A stretch of DNA of 64,000 nt from Kaistia adipata DSM 17808 (GTDB taxonomy: Bacteria > Pseudomonadota > Alphaproteobacteria > Rhizobiales > Kaistiaceae): positions 62,001 through 126,000 of the forward strand of contig NZ_KE383991.1 of the NCBI RefSeq assembly GCF_000423225.1. The letters run 5' to 3'. Below the pieces are notes generated by a model. That model was not told the DNA's origin. It saw only the letters and a program-made list of their open reading frames with translations, and ran no database searches. Of this stretch, positions 1 to 10,727 are shown one piece after another. The number at the start of each line of letters is the position of its first letter. Positions within the stretch are counted from its first letter, which is position 1. The translations under genes were made by a program, and so were the position numbers.

Positions 1-21
1 CTCACGCCTCAGGCGGCAATC

Positions 22-600
22 TCACCGCTCGGTCGGGCCGATCCATTTCGCCAGCGCGACCGGCTCGTAGCGGTCATAGCGGTCGAGCAGCGAGACCGGA
101 TTGTCGTCGACGATCAGCATGTCGCGGTGCTCGGCCCGCACGAAGCCGGCCTCGACCGTGTGGTCGAGGAAGCCCCGCAGCTGATCGTAGAAACCGGCGA
201 CGTCGAGCAGGCCGACGGGCTTGCGGTGGTAGCCAAGCTGGGCCCAGGTCCAGATCTCGAACAATTCCTCCAGCGTGCCGAGGCCGCCCGGCAGCGCCAC
301 GAAGCCGGTCGAAAGATCGGCCATCATCTGCTTGCGCTCGTGCATGGAGCCGACGACGTGCAACTCGGTCAGCCCCGGATGGGCGATCTCCTTGTCGCGC
401 AGCGCCGTCGGGATGACACCGATCGCCTCGCCGCCCGCCATCAGCACCGCGTCCGCGACCGCGCCCATCAGGCCCACCTTCGAGCCGCCATAGACGAGCG
501 TCGCGCCGCGCAGCGCGATCGCGCGGCCAAGCGCGACCGCCGCGTCGCGATAATCCGGCCGGTAGCCGGCGCTCGAACCGCAGAAGACGCAGATCTTCAC
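22..600 (-). CDS. LOG family protein (TIGR00730-type nucleotide 5'-monophosphate phosphoribohydrolase)
   Basis: A 192-residue Rossmann-fold protein of the lysine-decarboxylase-like/LOG family. The family signature PGGLGTLEE lies at about residues 104-112, after the GSMHERK segment at 84-90. Proteins with this signature hydrolyse the N-glycosidic bond of AMP or cytokinin-riboside monophosphates. In bacteria outside plant contact the physiological substrate is usually unknown. The GTG start at 600 fits the family N-terminus ([10 protein letters not shown]). It overlaps the upstream dipeptidase stop in a GTGA junction, so the two are probably translationally coupled. Longer upstream extensions in the same frame are not family-like. 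Confidence 0.93.
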   Translation of the reverse strand: MKICVFCGSSAGYRPDYRDAAVALGRAIALRGATLVYGGSKVGLMGAVADAVLMAGGEAIGVIPTALRDKEIAHPGLTELHVVGSMHERKQMMADLSTGFVALPGGLGTLEELFEIWTWAQLGYHRKPVGLLDVAGFYDQLRGFLDHTVEAGFVRAEHRDMLIVDDNPVSLLDRYDRYEPVALAKWIGPTER

Positions 601-1994
601 GAGGCGCCCTCCTCCGACAGCTCCGCCAGGATGCGGGCCCAGGAGCGGATGCCGCCATGGAAGCTGGAGAGGTCGTATTTCTCGTTCGGCGAGTGGATGC
701 GGTCGCTCTCCTGCGCGAAACCGACCATCAGCGCGTCGAGGCCGAGCACCTCCTTGAAGTCGCCGGCGACCGGGATCGACCCGCCCGAACCGACGGTGAC
801 ACACTCATGGCCCCACTCGGCGGCCAGCGCGGCGCGCGTCTTGACCAGCGCGGGATTGTCGGCCGGCAGGCGGATGCTGGGAGAGCCGCCATGCGGCGTG
901 AACTCGACCGTGCAATCGGCCGGCAGCTTCGACCGGACATAGGCGCGGAAGGCGGCGCGGATCTTGTCCGGATCCTGCTTGTCGACGAGACGGAACGAGA
1001 CCTTGGCCGAGGCCTGCGAGGCGATCACCGTCTTGAAGCCCTCGCCGGTGTAGCCGCCGGTGATGCCGTTGACCTCGCAGGTCGGCCGCGCCCAGATTTT
1101 CTCCAGCACGCTGCGGTCGATCTCGCCGGCCGGCACGGAAAGGCCGACCTCGCCAAGGAACTCCTCGGGGTCGAAGCCGAGCGACTGCCATTGCTGGCGG
1201 ATGCTGTCCGGCACCTCGCCGACGCCGTCATAGAACCCCGGCAGCGTGACGCGGCCATTGGCGTCACGGAGCCCGTCGAGGATCGACACGAGGACGTGGA
1301 TCGGATTGCGCGCCGCGCCGCCATACATGCCCGAATGCAGGTCGCGCGAGGCGGCGGTGATGGTGATCTCCTCGCCGACCAGGCCGCGCAGCATGGTCGT
1401 GACGGCCGGCGTCTGGCGATCCCACATGTTCGTGTCGCAGACGAAAGCGAAATCCGCCTTCAGCTCGTCCTTGTTGGCCCGCATGAACGGCACGAGATTG
1501 GCGCCGCCCGATTCCTCCTCGCCCTCCAGCAGGATGGAGACGGGAATCGGCAGCTTGCCGGTGACTTCCTTCCAGGCGCGGAACGCCTCGATGAAGGTCA
1601 TCAGCTGGCCCTTGTCGTCGGAGGTGCCGCGGGCGACGATCTGCTTGGTGCCGTCCGCCGCCGTGACGATCCTCGGCTCGAACGGCGCCGTGTCCCAGAG
1701 CTCGATCGGATCGACCGGCTGCACGTCGTAATGACCGTAGAACAGCGCGCGCGGGCCCTTGCCGCCATCCTGGTGGCCGACGACCATCGGATGGCCGGGG
1801 GTCGGCCGGGCGCTGGCGTCGAAGCCGATCGAGGCGAGATCGGCGGCGATCAGCTCGGCCGCCTCGCGACAGGCGCCGGCATAGGCAGGGTCGGTCGAGA
1901 TGCTCTCGATGCGGATCAGCTTGAACAGCCGCTCCAGGCTGTTTTCGAGATCGGCGTCGATATGGGCGAGAACGTCGGCAAGGCGGTCGGACAC
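597..1994 (-). CDS. M20/M25/M40 family dipeptidase
   Basis: A 465-residue metallopeptidase of the ArgE/DapE/CPG2 superfamily. The first metal motif GHYDVQP is near residues 87-93, the bridging SDDKGQ segment follows, and the catalytic EGEEESGG comes later. These are the hallmarks of cytosolic di-zinc dipeptidases, including the PepV/carnosinase-like group. The GTG start at 1994 was chosen because a GGAG lies six bases upstream and the sequence [16 protein letters not shown] matches usual family N-termini. The open frame continues about 67 codons further upstream without family resemblance. It is cotranscribed with the LOG gene through a 4-base overlap. Exact peptide specificity is not readable. 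Confidence 0.93.
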   Translation of the reverse strand: MSDRLADVLAHIDADLENSLERLFKLIRIESISTDPAYAGACREAAELIAADLASIGFDASARPTPGHPMVVGHQDGGKGPRALFYGHYDVQPVDPIELWDTAPFEPRIVTAADGTKQIVARGTSDDKGQLMTFIEAFRAWKEVTGKLPIPVSILLEGEEESGGANLVPFMRANKDELKADFAFVCDTNMWDRQTPAVTTMLRGLVGEEITITAASRDLHSGMYGGAARNPIHVLVSILDGLRDANGRVTLPGFYDGVGEVPDSIRQQWQSLGFDPEEFLGEVGLSVPAGEIDRSVLEKIWARPTCEVNGITGGYTGEGFKTVIASQASAKVSFRLVDKQDPDKIRAAFRAYVRSKLPADCTVEFTPHGGSPSIRLPADNPALVKTRAALAAEWGHECVTVGSGGSIPVAGDFKEVLGLDALMVGFAQESDRIHSPNEKYDLSSFHGGIRSWARILAELSEEGAS

Positions 1995-2197
1995 GGCGGG
2001 CTCCGGGAGGTGAGCGCGCGCAGGCACGCGCGGAAACGGTTCTGATACGCCTGCATCCTGGAAAAGAAAAGGCAAGGACTGGTTGACGCTGCGAGCACCG
2101 ATCGATGGCTTGAATGTCGGCGTTACAAAGCTCACCTTACGAACCGTACGATTTGCCCGGCCCGCGCCCGCGGGCGACCGCTCCCTAGGAAACACGC

Positions 2198-2806
2198 ATG
2201 AAGCTCTACTACGCCCCCGGCGCCTGCTCGCTGTCGCCGCATATCGCGCTCCGCGAGGCCGGCCTTCCCTTCACGATGGAAAAGGTCGACCTGCGCGCCA
2301 AGGCGACGGAAACCGGCGCCGACTACAAGGCGATCAATCCGCGCGGCTACGTGCCGGCGCTGCAGCTCGAGGACGGTCGCGTGGTCGCAGAAGGCCCGAT
2401 CATCGTGCAGGTGATCGCCGACCTGGCGCCCGAGAAGGCGCTGGCGCCAGCGCTCGGCTCGGAAGCGCGCTACCAGCTGATGGACTGGCTCGCCTTCATC
2501 TCGACCGAGCTGCACAAGGGCTTCAGCCCGTTCTTCAATCCCGCGGTCAACGACGAGGCCAAGGCGAGCTTCAAGGAGCGCCTGATGATGCGCCTCGGCT
2601 ACATCGCCGATGAGCTGGGCGACAAGCCCTACCTGATGGGAGAGAATTTCAGCGTCGCCGACGGATATCTCTTCACCGTGCTGCGCTGGGCCAAGGGCTT
2701 CAAGTTCGAGCTCGGCCCGACGCTCGACGCCTATTTCGACCGCGTCGCGGCCCGCCCGGCGGTCAAGGCGGCGCTCGAGGCCGAAGGCCTGCTCAAGGCC
2801 GCCTGA
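2198..2806 (+). CDS. gstA: glutathione S-transferase, beta class (GstA-like)
   Basis: A 202-residue cytosolic GST that closely resembles E. coli GstA along its length. It begins MKLYYAPGACSLSPHIALREAG, with Cys10 in the position of the beta-class catalytic cysteine. It keeps the N-terminal thioredoxin fold (VPALQLEDG cis-proline segment), the ELHKGFSPFF helix and the C-terminal VADGYLFTVLRWA helix. It conjugates or reduces electrophiles with glutathione. It is transcribed alone, divergent from the dipeptidase, and ends just before a strong terminator. Confidence 0.95.
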   Translation: MKLYYAPGACSLSPHIALREAGLPFTMEKVDLRAKATETGADYKAINPRGYVPALQLEDGRVVAEGPIIVQVIADLAPEKALAPALGSEARYQLMDWLAFISTELHKGFSPFFNPAVNDEAKASFKERLMMRLGYIADELGDKPYLMGENFSVADGYLFTVLRWAKGFKFELGPTLDAYFDRVAARPAVKAALEAEGLLKAA

Positions 2807-2833
2807 ACCGGCCCCGAGACTCCACGAAAACGA

Positions 2834-2868
2834 AATCCCCGGAGCCTTCGCCCCGGGGATTTTTTTTG
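2834..2868. terminator. Rho-independent terminator, probably bidirectional
   Basis: A 9-bp stem AATCCCCGG/CCGGGGATT (2834-2842 with 2853-2861) is followed by an uninterrupted T run to 2867. An A-rich stretch lies on the other side. It sits between the convergent ends of gstA and the HerA-like gene. Confidence 0.9.
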
Positions 2869-2888
2869 TGCCGCGCCGCGATGCGCGT

Positions 2889-4457
2889 TCAGCGGACGCG
2901 CAGGATGCTGCCCAGCACGCCGCGCACGATGGAGCGGCCAACCGAGCCGCCGATCGAGCCGGCGACGCTCTTGCCGATATTGGCGGCGACGTCGCCCGCC
3001 ACCTTGTTGGTGACGGTCCGCGTCACGTCGCGCGCCACGCGCTGGGTCGCCGTGAACCGTTCGCCGCGCTTCTTGTTGGTGCCGAGCAGTGAGCCGAGGA
3101 TCGAGCCGACGTCGAAGCCGCCCGACTCCGGCGCGGCGCCGGCCTCGCCCTCCGCCGCCGCGGCCTGCGCCTGCTGCTGGCCGAGGATCTCGTAGGCGGA
3201 CTCGCGATCGACCGTCTTGTCATAGGCCATGCCGACCGGGCTGGTGGCGATGATCTGTGCCCGCTCGGCAGGCGTCACCGGCCCGATGCGCGAGGACGGC
3301 GGCCGGATGAAGGTGCGCGCGACCATGCTCGGCACGCCCTTCGGCTCCAACGTCGAGACCAGCGCCTCGCCGACGGCGAGCTGGGTGATCACGTCCATCG
3401 TCTTGAAGGCCGGGTTGGGCCGGAACGTGTCGGCGGCGACCTTGACCGCCTTCTGATCGCGCGGGGTGTAGGCGCGCAGCGCGTGCTGGACGCGGTTACC
3501 GAGCTGCGACAGCACGCTGTCCGGAACGTCGAGCGGATTCTGGGTGACGAAATAGACGCCGACGCCCTTCGAGCGGATCAGCTTCACCACCTGCTCGACC
3601 TTTTCGAGCAACGCCTTCGGCGCCTCGTCGAACAGCAGATGCGCCTCGTCGAAGAAGAAGACGAGACGCGGCTTGGCCGGATCGCCGACCTCGGGCAGGA
3701 CCTCGAACAGCTCCGACAGCAGCCAGAGCAGGAAGGTCGCGTAAAGGCGCGGCGACTGCATCAGCTTGTCGGCGGCGAGCACGTTGACCATGCCGCGGCC
3801 GTCGATCGTGGTGCGCATCAGGTCGGCGATGTTGAGCGCGGGCTCGCCGAAGAAGGCGTCGCCGCCCTGGTTCTCCAGCACCAGCAGCTGGCGCTGGATG
3901 GCGCCGACCGAGGCCTTGGTGACGTTGCCGTACTTCGCCTGGATCTGGTCGGCGTTCTCGGCCATGAAGCCGAGCATGGCGCGCAGGTCCTTGAGGTCGA
4001 GCAGCAGCAGGCCCTGTTCGTCGGCGACGCGGAAGGCGATGGTGAGCACGCCCTCCTGGGTGTCGTTCAGATTCATCAGCCGCGCCAGCAGCAGCGGCCC
4101 CATCTCGCTGACCGTGGTGCGGATCGGATGCCCCTGCTGGCCGAACAGGTCCCAGAAGATCGTCGGGCAGGCGCTGAACTTGTATTCGTCCTGGAAGCCG
4201 AGCTCCTCGGCCCGCTTCATCAGGAAGTCCTGCGGCGTGCCGGCCTCGGCGATGCCGGAGAGATCGCCCTTGATGTCGGCGCAGAAGACGGGAACGCCGG
4301 CATCGGAAAAGCCCTGCGCCAGCACCTGCAGCGTCACCGTCTTGCCGGTGCCCGTGGCGCCGGTGACCAGTCCATGCCGGTTGGCGAGGCCGAGCAGGAG
4401 GTATTCCGGCTTGTCGCTGGTCCCGAGATAGATCTTGTCCGCTTGCAGCATCGACAT
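2889..4457 (-). CDS. HerA-like/DUF853 ATPase (helicase HerA-like C-terminal domain protein)
   Basis: A 522-residue P-loop ATPase of the HerA/FtsK superfamily. Walker A GATGTGKT is at residues 33-40 and Walker B is LVFFFDEAH around the middle. An arginine-rich [19 protein letters not shown] segment (sensor/finger region) follows. The C-terminus is Ala/Gly/Val-rich ([20 protein letters not shown]) with short glycine-zipper-like repeats. The family is usually annotated as YjgR-like, and its DNA or protein-translocation role is not settled. Start ATG 4457 has an AGAGG at proper spacing; upstream in-frame codons lack one. It is divergent from the helix-hairpin-helix gene. Confidence 0.9.
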   Translation of the reverse strand: MSMLQADKIYLGTSDKPEYLLLGLANRHGLVTGATGTGKTVTLQVLAQGFSDAGVPVFCADIKGDLSGIAEAGTPQDFLMKRAEELGFQDEYKFSACPTIFWDLFGQQGHPIRTTVSEMGPLLLARLMNLNDTQEGVLTIAFRVADEQGLLLLDLKDLRAMLGFMAENADQIQAKYGNVTKASVGAIQRQLLVLENQGGDAFFGEPALNIADLMRTTIDGRGMVNVLAADKLMQSPRLYATFLLWLLSELFEVLPEVGDPAKPRLVFFFDEAHLLFDEAPKALLEKVEQVVKLIRSKGVGVYFVTQNPLDVPDSVLSQLGNRVQHALRAYTPRDQKAVKVAADTFRPNPAFKTMDVITQLAVGEALVSTLEPKGVPSMVARTFIRPPSSRIGPVTPAERAQIIATSPVGMAYDKTVDRESAYEILGQQQAQAAAAEGEAGAAPESGGFDVGSILGSLLGTNKKRGERFTATQRVARDVTRTVTNKVAGDVAANIGKSVAGSIGGSVGRSIVRGVLGSILRVR

Positions 4458-4646
4458 CGAGCATTCCTCTGGCGTCATCCCTTCCTGATATCGAAGGGCT
4501 TTGGCGACCTTATAGGACTGAAATCCGCCCGTGCAATCTGCCGATTGCCGTCCCGGCCGACGAGATGGCTTGCCATAGCGGAAGGCACAAGCGAACATCC
4601 CTGCCTAGACTTCAAACACTTGGGATTCGCTCAGGAGAGTTCGAGA

Positions 4647-5054
4647 ATGTCTTACCCGATCAAGGATATCGAGGGCATCGGCCCCGTCTTCGCCGAGAAA
4701 CTCACCGCCGCCGGCATCAAGACGACGGGCGCACTGCTCGAGCAGGCGAAGGATCCGAAGGGACGCAAGGCGGTCGCCGAGAAATCGGGCATCGACGAAC
4801 AGAAGATCCTGAAATGGGCCAACATGGCCGACCTGATGCGGATCAAGGGCGTCGCCGAGGAATATTCCGAGCTGCTCGAGGCGGCCGGCGTCGACACGGT
4901 CAAGGAACTGAAGACCCGCCGCGCCGACAACCTCACCGCCAAGATGACCGAGATCAACGCGACCAAGAAGCTGGTCCGGCAGCTGCCGGCGGAAAAGCTG
5001 GTCGAGAGCTGGATCGAGCAGGCCAAGGCCCTGCCGCCGATGCTGACCTACTGA
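4647..5054 (+). CDS. DUF4332 / helix-hairpin-helix protein
   Basis: A 135-residue acidic/basic mixed protein with two tandem helix-hairpin-helix-like units. The first is IEGIGPVFAEKLTAAGIKTTGALLEQ and the second is LMRIKGVAEEYSELLEAAGVDTVKEL, a layout typical of DUF4332. HhH units bind the DNA backbone or mediate protein contacts; no catalytic motif is visible. The ATG at 4647 follows an AGGAGAG at good spacing. It is a single-gene unit closed by the terminator at 5087. Confidence 0.88.
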   Translation: MSYPIKDIEGIGPVFAEKLTAAGIKTTGALLEQAKDPKGRKAVAEKSGIDEQKILKWANMADLMRIKGVAEEYSELLEAAGVDTVKELKTRRADNLTAKMTEINATKKLVRQLPAEKLVESWIEQAKALPPMLTY

Positions 5055-5086
5055 GCCGGCGGGACCGCCACCCCGACCAACATCGC

Positions 5087-5117
5087 AAAAGCGCCAGCGC
5101 GTCCGCCCGGCGCTTTT
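5087..5117 (+). terminator. Rho-independent terminator after the HhH gene
   Basis: The stem is AAAAGCGCC (5087-5095) paired with GGCGCTTTT (5109-5117). The T run is part of the 3' arm, and the A-rich 5' arm makes it potentially bidirectional. Confidence 0.75.
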
Positions 5118-5183
5118 CCATTTGGCGGTCCCCCATGCGGTCGCCGCCCCGGAAGGCGGGGCTTCCTCCGGAGCGGCGCCTTG

Positions 5184-5210
5184 GCATCCATCGCCGGGAG
5201 CGATGGATGC
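5184..5210. repeat. 11-bp perfect inverted repeat with 5-base loop
   Basis: GCATCCATCGC (5184-5194) and GCGATGGATGC (5200-5210) are exact reverse complements around CGGGA. There is no T run next to it, so it is not an ordinary terminator. It lies midway between two convergent terminators. Confidence 0.7.
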
Positions 5211-5336
5211 GCGGAAGGTCGACGGCACCGTCAGGAGGCAAGGAGACGGCGTCGCCCACCGGTTCCGCAGATACGCGCTCGCCCGGCGAAAGGTTTCACG
5301 TCGTCGGAAATCGGGACGGCGTTCCGCGTTGGCGAC

Positions 5337-5363
5337 AAAAAGAGCCCGGCCGAATGGCCGGGC
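5337..5363 (-). terminator. Rho-independent terminator of the fasciclin gene
   Basis: Read on the minus strand, the 8-bp stem GCCCGGCC/GGCCGGGC with loop ATTC is followed by TCTTTTTG. It lies about 25 bases past the fasciclin stop. Confidence 0.85.
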
Positions 5364-5387
5364 CCAGATGTCCTCGTCCCGGGGAGG

Positions 5388-5957
5388 TCAGGGGATGAGA
5401 ACCGTATCGATCACATGGATGACGCCGTTCGACTGGTTGACGTCGGCAATGGTGACCTCGCCCTTGCCGCCCTTCTCGCCCATCAGCCAGACCTTCTTGC
5501 CGTCGACCTTGAACTTGATGCTCTCGCCCTCGACGGTCTTGTACTCGGCCATGCCGTTCATCTTCTTGGCGGCAGCGACGATGTCGGCGGCGGAGATCTT
5601 GCCGGGCACGACATGATAGGTCAGCACGGCGGTCAGCTTGTCCTTGTTGGCGGGTTCGAGCAGCGTCTCGACGGTACCCTTGGGCAGCGCGGCGAAGGCT
5701 TCGTTGGTTGGCGCGAACACCGTGAACGGACCCTTGCCCGACAGCGTGTCGACCAGGCCGGCCGCCTTGACCGCCGCGACGAGCGTCGTGTGGTCCTTCG
5801 AATTGACGGCGTTCTCGATGATGTTCTTGTCGGGATACATGGCCGCGCCGCCGACCATCATGGTCTTGGCGATGGCGGGCGCGGCGATCGTAGCGACCCC
5901 GCCGAGCGCGATCGTTGCGATGGCGGCGGCACGGGCGATATTGGCGAAACGAGACAT
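5388..5957 (-). CDS. secreted fasciclin (FAS1) domain protein
   Basis: A 189-residue exported protein. A Sec signal peptide occupies about residues 1-30 (hydrophobic run, then APAIAK). One FAS1 domain follows, with the H1 motif GPFTVFAPTNEAFAALP and the H2-like LTYHVVPGKISAADI, ending in NGVIHVIDTVLIP. FAS1 domains mediate adhesion or cell-surface interactions. In mycobacteria, secreted FAS1 proteins are controlled by SigK/RskA. An ECF sigma/RskA-like pair lies 1.6 kb away here, so a regulatory link is plausible but not shown. The start has AGGAGGACGTCTA just upstream. Confidence 0.93.
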   Translation of the reverse strand: MSRFANIARAAAIATIALGGVATIAAPAIAKTMMVGGAAMYPDKNIIENAVNSKDHTTLVAAVKAAGLVDTLSGKGPFTVFAPTNEAFAALPKGTVETLLEPANKDKLTAVLTYHVVPGKISAADIVAAAKKMNGMAEYKTVEGESIKFKVDGKKVWLMGEKGGKGEVTIADVNQSNGVIHVIDTVLIP

Positions 5958-6334
5958 TAGACGTCCTCCTGCGACGGCGAGCCATGCCCGCGCGTCGATC
6001 TATGCCCAGATCCGGATGTCACGCCTCGGGAAACGATAATAGAACCTGCGGCAACGGGCCAAAAACATCCCAAGCATGGACAGCATGATTGCCGACCAAT
6101 CCTGTATAACCACCGATGACGCAGCTTCTACTGGGGCATCCCGAAGCGTTCTTCCACCGACTTATACGAGACGCAGGTAGAACGGTTTCACACCCGCTCC
6201 AAAAAAATCGAGCTGGCGCCGCGGACTTTGCCGGCGGCGGGGAAAAGGCTGCTGCGGGAAACCGGCGCGATGGCACGCCATTGCTTGCACCGGCCGAGAC
6301 CCCGCCATAATCTCCGCGCCGAGTGGAGTTCCCA
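5958..6334. other. divergent intergenic region, fasciclin/aminotransferase
   Basis: 377 bases separate the two divergent genes, so promoters for both should lie here. The 6030-6140 part is relatively AT-rich. I cannot identify a clear -35/-10 pair or a conserved operator, and I see no supported gene. Confidence 0.6.
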
Positions 6335-7513
6335 ATGAAAACGACCAATCCCGTCTTTACCGGCCTGCCGACGACCATCTTCGAAGTGATGTCGCGGCTC
6401 GCCATCGAGCATGGTTCGATCAATCTCGGCCAGGGCTTTCCCGATGTCGACGGACCGGAAGATGTTCGTCGCGCCGCCGCCGAGGCGCTGATCGCCGGCC
6501 CCAACCAGTATCCGCCGATGATGGGCGTGCCGGCGCTCCGCCAGGCGGTCGCCGCCGCGAACCAGCGTTTCTACGGCCTCGACGTGGACTGGAAGACGGA
6601 GGTCTTGGTCACCTCCGGCGCCACCGAGGCGCTGTCCGACATCTTCACCGCGCTGATCGAACCGGGCGACGAGATCGTCGTCATCGAGCCGCTCTATGAT
6701 TGCTACCTGCCGCTGATCCGCCGCGCCGGCGGCATCCCGAAGCTCGTACGCGTGACGCCGCCGCACTGGGAACTGGATACGGACGCGTTGGCCGCCGCCT
6801 TCTCGGACAAGACCAAGGCGATCCTGATTAACAATCCGATGAACCCCGCCGCCAAGGTGTTCACACGCGACGAACTCGCCTTCATCGCCGAGCTCTGCGT
6901 GCGCCACGACGCCTACGCGGTCTGCGACGAGGTCTACGAGCACATCGTGTTCGACGGACGCGAGCACATCCCGCTGATGACCTTGCCCGGCATGCGCGAG
7001 CGCGCCATCCGTATCGGTTCGGCCGGCAAGACCTTCTCGCTGACCGGCTGGAAGGTCGGCTACGTCACCGCGACGCCGCGCCTGCTCGATCCGATCGCCA
7101 AGGCGCATCAGTTCACGACCTTCACCACCCCGGCGGCCCTGCAGTCGGCGGTCGCTTTCGGCCTCGGCAAGGGCGACGAGTATTACGCGTCGCTCGCCGG
7201 CGACCTGGCCAAGAAGCGCGACCGGCTCGCCGCCGGCCTCGAACGCCTCAGCTTCGGCGTCGCGCCCTGCGCCGGCACCTATTTCGTCACCGCCGACTTC
7301 TCCCCGCTCGGCCTCGCCGGCACCGACGCCGAGCTTTGCCAGCGCATGACGATCGAGGCCGGCGTCACCGCCGTGCCGGTCTCCGCCTTCTATGACGGCA
7401 ACGCGCCGGAGAGCTTCATCCGCTTCTGCTTCTCGAAGCGCGACGAGATCCTCGACGGCGCGCTCGACCGTCTGTCGGCATGGATCGACAAGCGCGTGAA
7501 GGCCGTCGCGTAG
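6335..7513 (+). CDS. PLP-dependent class I/II aminotransferase
   Basis: A 392-residue fold-type I aminotransferase. The NNPMNP segment is at 166-171, the cofactor-contacting CDEVYEH at 197-203, and the Schiff-base lysine is Lys232 in GSAGKTFSLTGWK. That last pattern is typical of the kynurenine/glutamine/methionine aminotransferase branch (YbdL-like), but substrate cannot be assigned from motifs. ATG 6335 is preceded by GGAG at six bases. An in-frame GTG at 6323 is less likely. The next gene is convergent, so it is probably monocistronic. Confidence 0.92.
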   Translation: MKTTNPVFTGLPTTIFEVMSRLAIEHGSINLGQGFPDVDGPEDVRRAAAEALIAGPNQYPPMMGVPALRQAVAAANQRFYGLDVDWKTEVLVTSGATEALSDIFTALIEPGDEIVVIEPLYDCYLPLIRRAGGIPKLVRVTPPHWELDTDALAAAFSDKTKAILINNPMNPAAKVFTRDELAFIAELCVRHDAYAVCDEVYEHIVFDGREHIPLMTLPGMRERAIRIGSAGKTFSLTGWKVGYVTATPRLLDPIAKAHQFTTFTTPAALQSAVAFGLGKGDEYYASLAGDLAKKRDRLAAGLERLSFGVAPCAGTYFVTADFSPLGLAGTDAELCQRMTIEAGVTAVPVSAFYDGNAPESFIRFCFSKRDEILDGALDRLSAWIDKRVKAVA

Positions 7514-7550
7514 GACGCTTTCGAGCGATGCAGTGAAGGCTGGCGGCCGC

Positions 7551-8240
7551 TCACTCGGCCGGCAGCAGATCGCCGATATAGACGACCGGGCCGGTCGCCT
7601 GGCCCGTCGGCGAACCGCCCTTCGGCTCGACCGAGATGGCGAGTTTCTCGCCCGGTTTCAGCGAGACGTTCATCGGCATCAGGTCGCTCAGATTGTCGGC
7701 GACGCCCATCGAGACGGTCGGCCCCTCGGCCGGCACCTGCCAGAGCTCGAAGCTCTTGTCGGGCGGCGGCGCCTCGCCGACGCGCCGCAGCTTGATCATG
7801 CCGGTATCGGTGTTGACCATGGCGACGAAGGCCGGCTTGCCGCCCTCCCCGTTCAGGACCGCGACATAACTCATCCCGGCCATCGGCGGCGGCGCCACCT
7901 CGCGCTCGTTCAGGACGAAGATGGCGAGCGCCGCGGCGAGCGCGCCGAAGCCGATCGTGGCGATGCGCAGCCGGCGCACGGTGCGCTCCAGCAGCAGCAC
8001 GCGCGCATCGCCCCCGACGGCGCGGATCCGGCCGAGGATACCGCTCCAGACGCTGGCGGGCGGCGGCGTCTCGCCGGCTGCGTCGGCAAGCGGCTGCAGG
8101 CGGCCGGCCCACTCGCCGATCGCGGCGCGCAGCGCGGGATCGGCGCCGCTCTGCGCCTCGACCGCCGCGCGCTCGCCCTTGTCGAGCGTGCCGAGCACAT
8201 ATTCGCCGGCCAGTCCCTCAATCTCGTCGCTATCGGCCAC
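7551..8240 (-). CDS. anti-sigma factor, RskA-like
   Basis: A 229-residue bitopic membrane protein. The cytosolic N-terminal ~90 residues carry the anti-sigma EYVLGTLDKGERAAVEA signature and PPASVWSGILGRI. One membrane span lies near residues 93-112 (IATIGFGALAAALAIFVL). A periplasmic RskA-type beta domain (KSFELWQVPAEGPTVSMGV, ISVEPKGGSPTGQATGPVVYIGDL) follows. Such proteins hold an ECF sigma factor inactive until proteolysed. The gene overlaps the upstream sigma gene by 11 bases, so the two form one unit. Confidence 0.93.
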   Translation of the reverse strand: MADSDEIEGLAGEYVLGTLDKGERAAVEAQSGADPALRAAIGEWAGRLQPLADAAGETPPPASVWSGILGRIRAVGGDARVLLLERTVRRLRIATIGFGALAAALAIFVLNEREVAPPPMAGMSYVAVLNGEGGKPAFVAMVNTDTGMIKLRRVGEAPPPDKSFELWQVPAEGPTVSMGVADNLSDLMPMNVSLKPGEKLAISVEPKGGSPTGQATGPVVYIGDLLPAE

Positions 8241-8799
8241 CGAGACACTCCTTCAAGGCGATCAGGCTGCGCCGCAATATCGTCTTCACCGTCGCGACCG
8301 GCTTGTCGAACCGGCGCGACAGCTCCTCGCGGCTGTAGCCATAGCTGTAGGCGAGCAAGACCATGCCACGCCGCTCCCCATCCAGCCCCTCGAGGCAGCG
8401 CTGCAGTTGCAGGCCGGTCAGGCCATCGGTCGCCGCACCCGGCGCCGGCAGTTTCTCCGCCAGCTCCTCGTCGATGGCGGCGGCCGTCGCCGACACCCGT
8501 TCGGCACCCTTGCGCACGGCATCGATCGCCGCATGCCGCGCGATCGTCGTCATCCAGGTTATCGGGGACGCTAAAGCGGGATCGAACCGGTCGGCATGGT
8601 TCCAGATCCGGACCCACGCCTCCTGCAACGCCTCTTCGGCCGCTGCCTCACTGACTGCGATACGCCGGACAATGGCGAATAGTTTCGCGGAACTGCGCTC
8701 ATAGAGCTGCTTGAACGCGGTTTCGTCGCGCGCCGCGACCGCCCGCATCAGCGCGACCAGATCCGCCTGTGGCGCCGCTCCGGCTTTCCGATCGTCCAA
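8230..8799 (-). CDS. ECF RNA polymerase sigma factor (SigK/RpoE-like)
   Basis: A 189-residue ECF sigma. Region 2 (FKQLYERSSAKLFAIVRRI, AEEALQEAWVRIWNHADRFD, PITWMTTIARHAAIDAVRK) and region 4 (LLAYSYGYSREELSRRFDKPVATVKTILRRSLIALKECL) are both complete. The start codon is TTG at 8799, with GGGAGG six bases upstream. Its partner anti-sigma gene overlaps its end. The combination with an RskA-type partner and a nearby FAS1 gene matches the SigK-RskA arrangement known from actinobacteria and other phyla. The inducing signal is unknown. Confidence 0.93.
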   Translation of the reverse strand: MDDRKAGAAPQADLVALMRAVAARDETAFKQLYERSSAKLFAIVRRIAVSEAAAEEALQEAWVRIWNHADRFDPALASPITWMTTIARHAAIDAVRKGAERVSATAAAIDEELAEKLPAPGAATDGLTGLQLQRCLEGLDGERRGMVLLAYSYGYSREELSRRFDKPVATVKTILRRSLIALKECLGGR

Positions 8800-8915
8800 G
8801 TTCGTCCTCCCGAGACGGCCTCCGGTCGCGTCAGCTTAGGGCAAACGCCGCCGCGTCACCATGGCCCGGCATGATCCGCCTTGCCCCCGCCCGCGGCGAC
8901 GGCTACATCCCGCGC

Positions 8916-10723
<1,808 letters not shown>

Positions 10724-10727
<4 letters not shown>

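Larger units (their letters stand above)
5055..5387. other. intergenic region between two convergent genes
   Basis: This stretch holds the terminator of the HhH gene, an 11-bp perfect inverted repeat and the terminator of the fasciclin gene. I see no convincing small gene. The open frames here lack Shine-Dalgarno sequences and have shadow-like Arg/Pro-rich composition. Confidence 0.7.
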
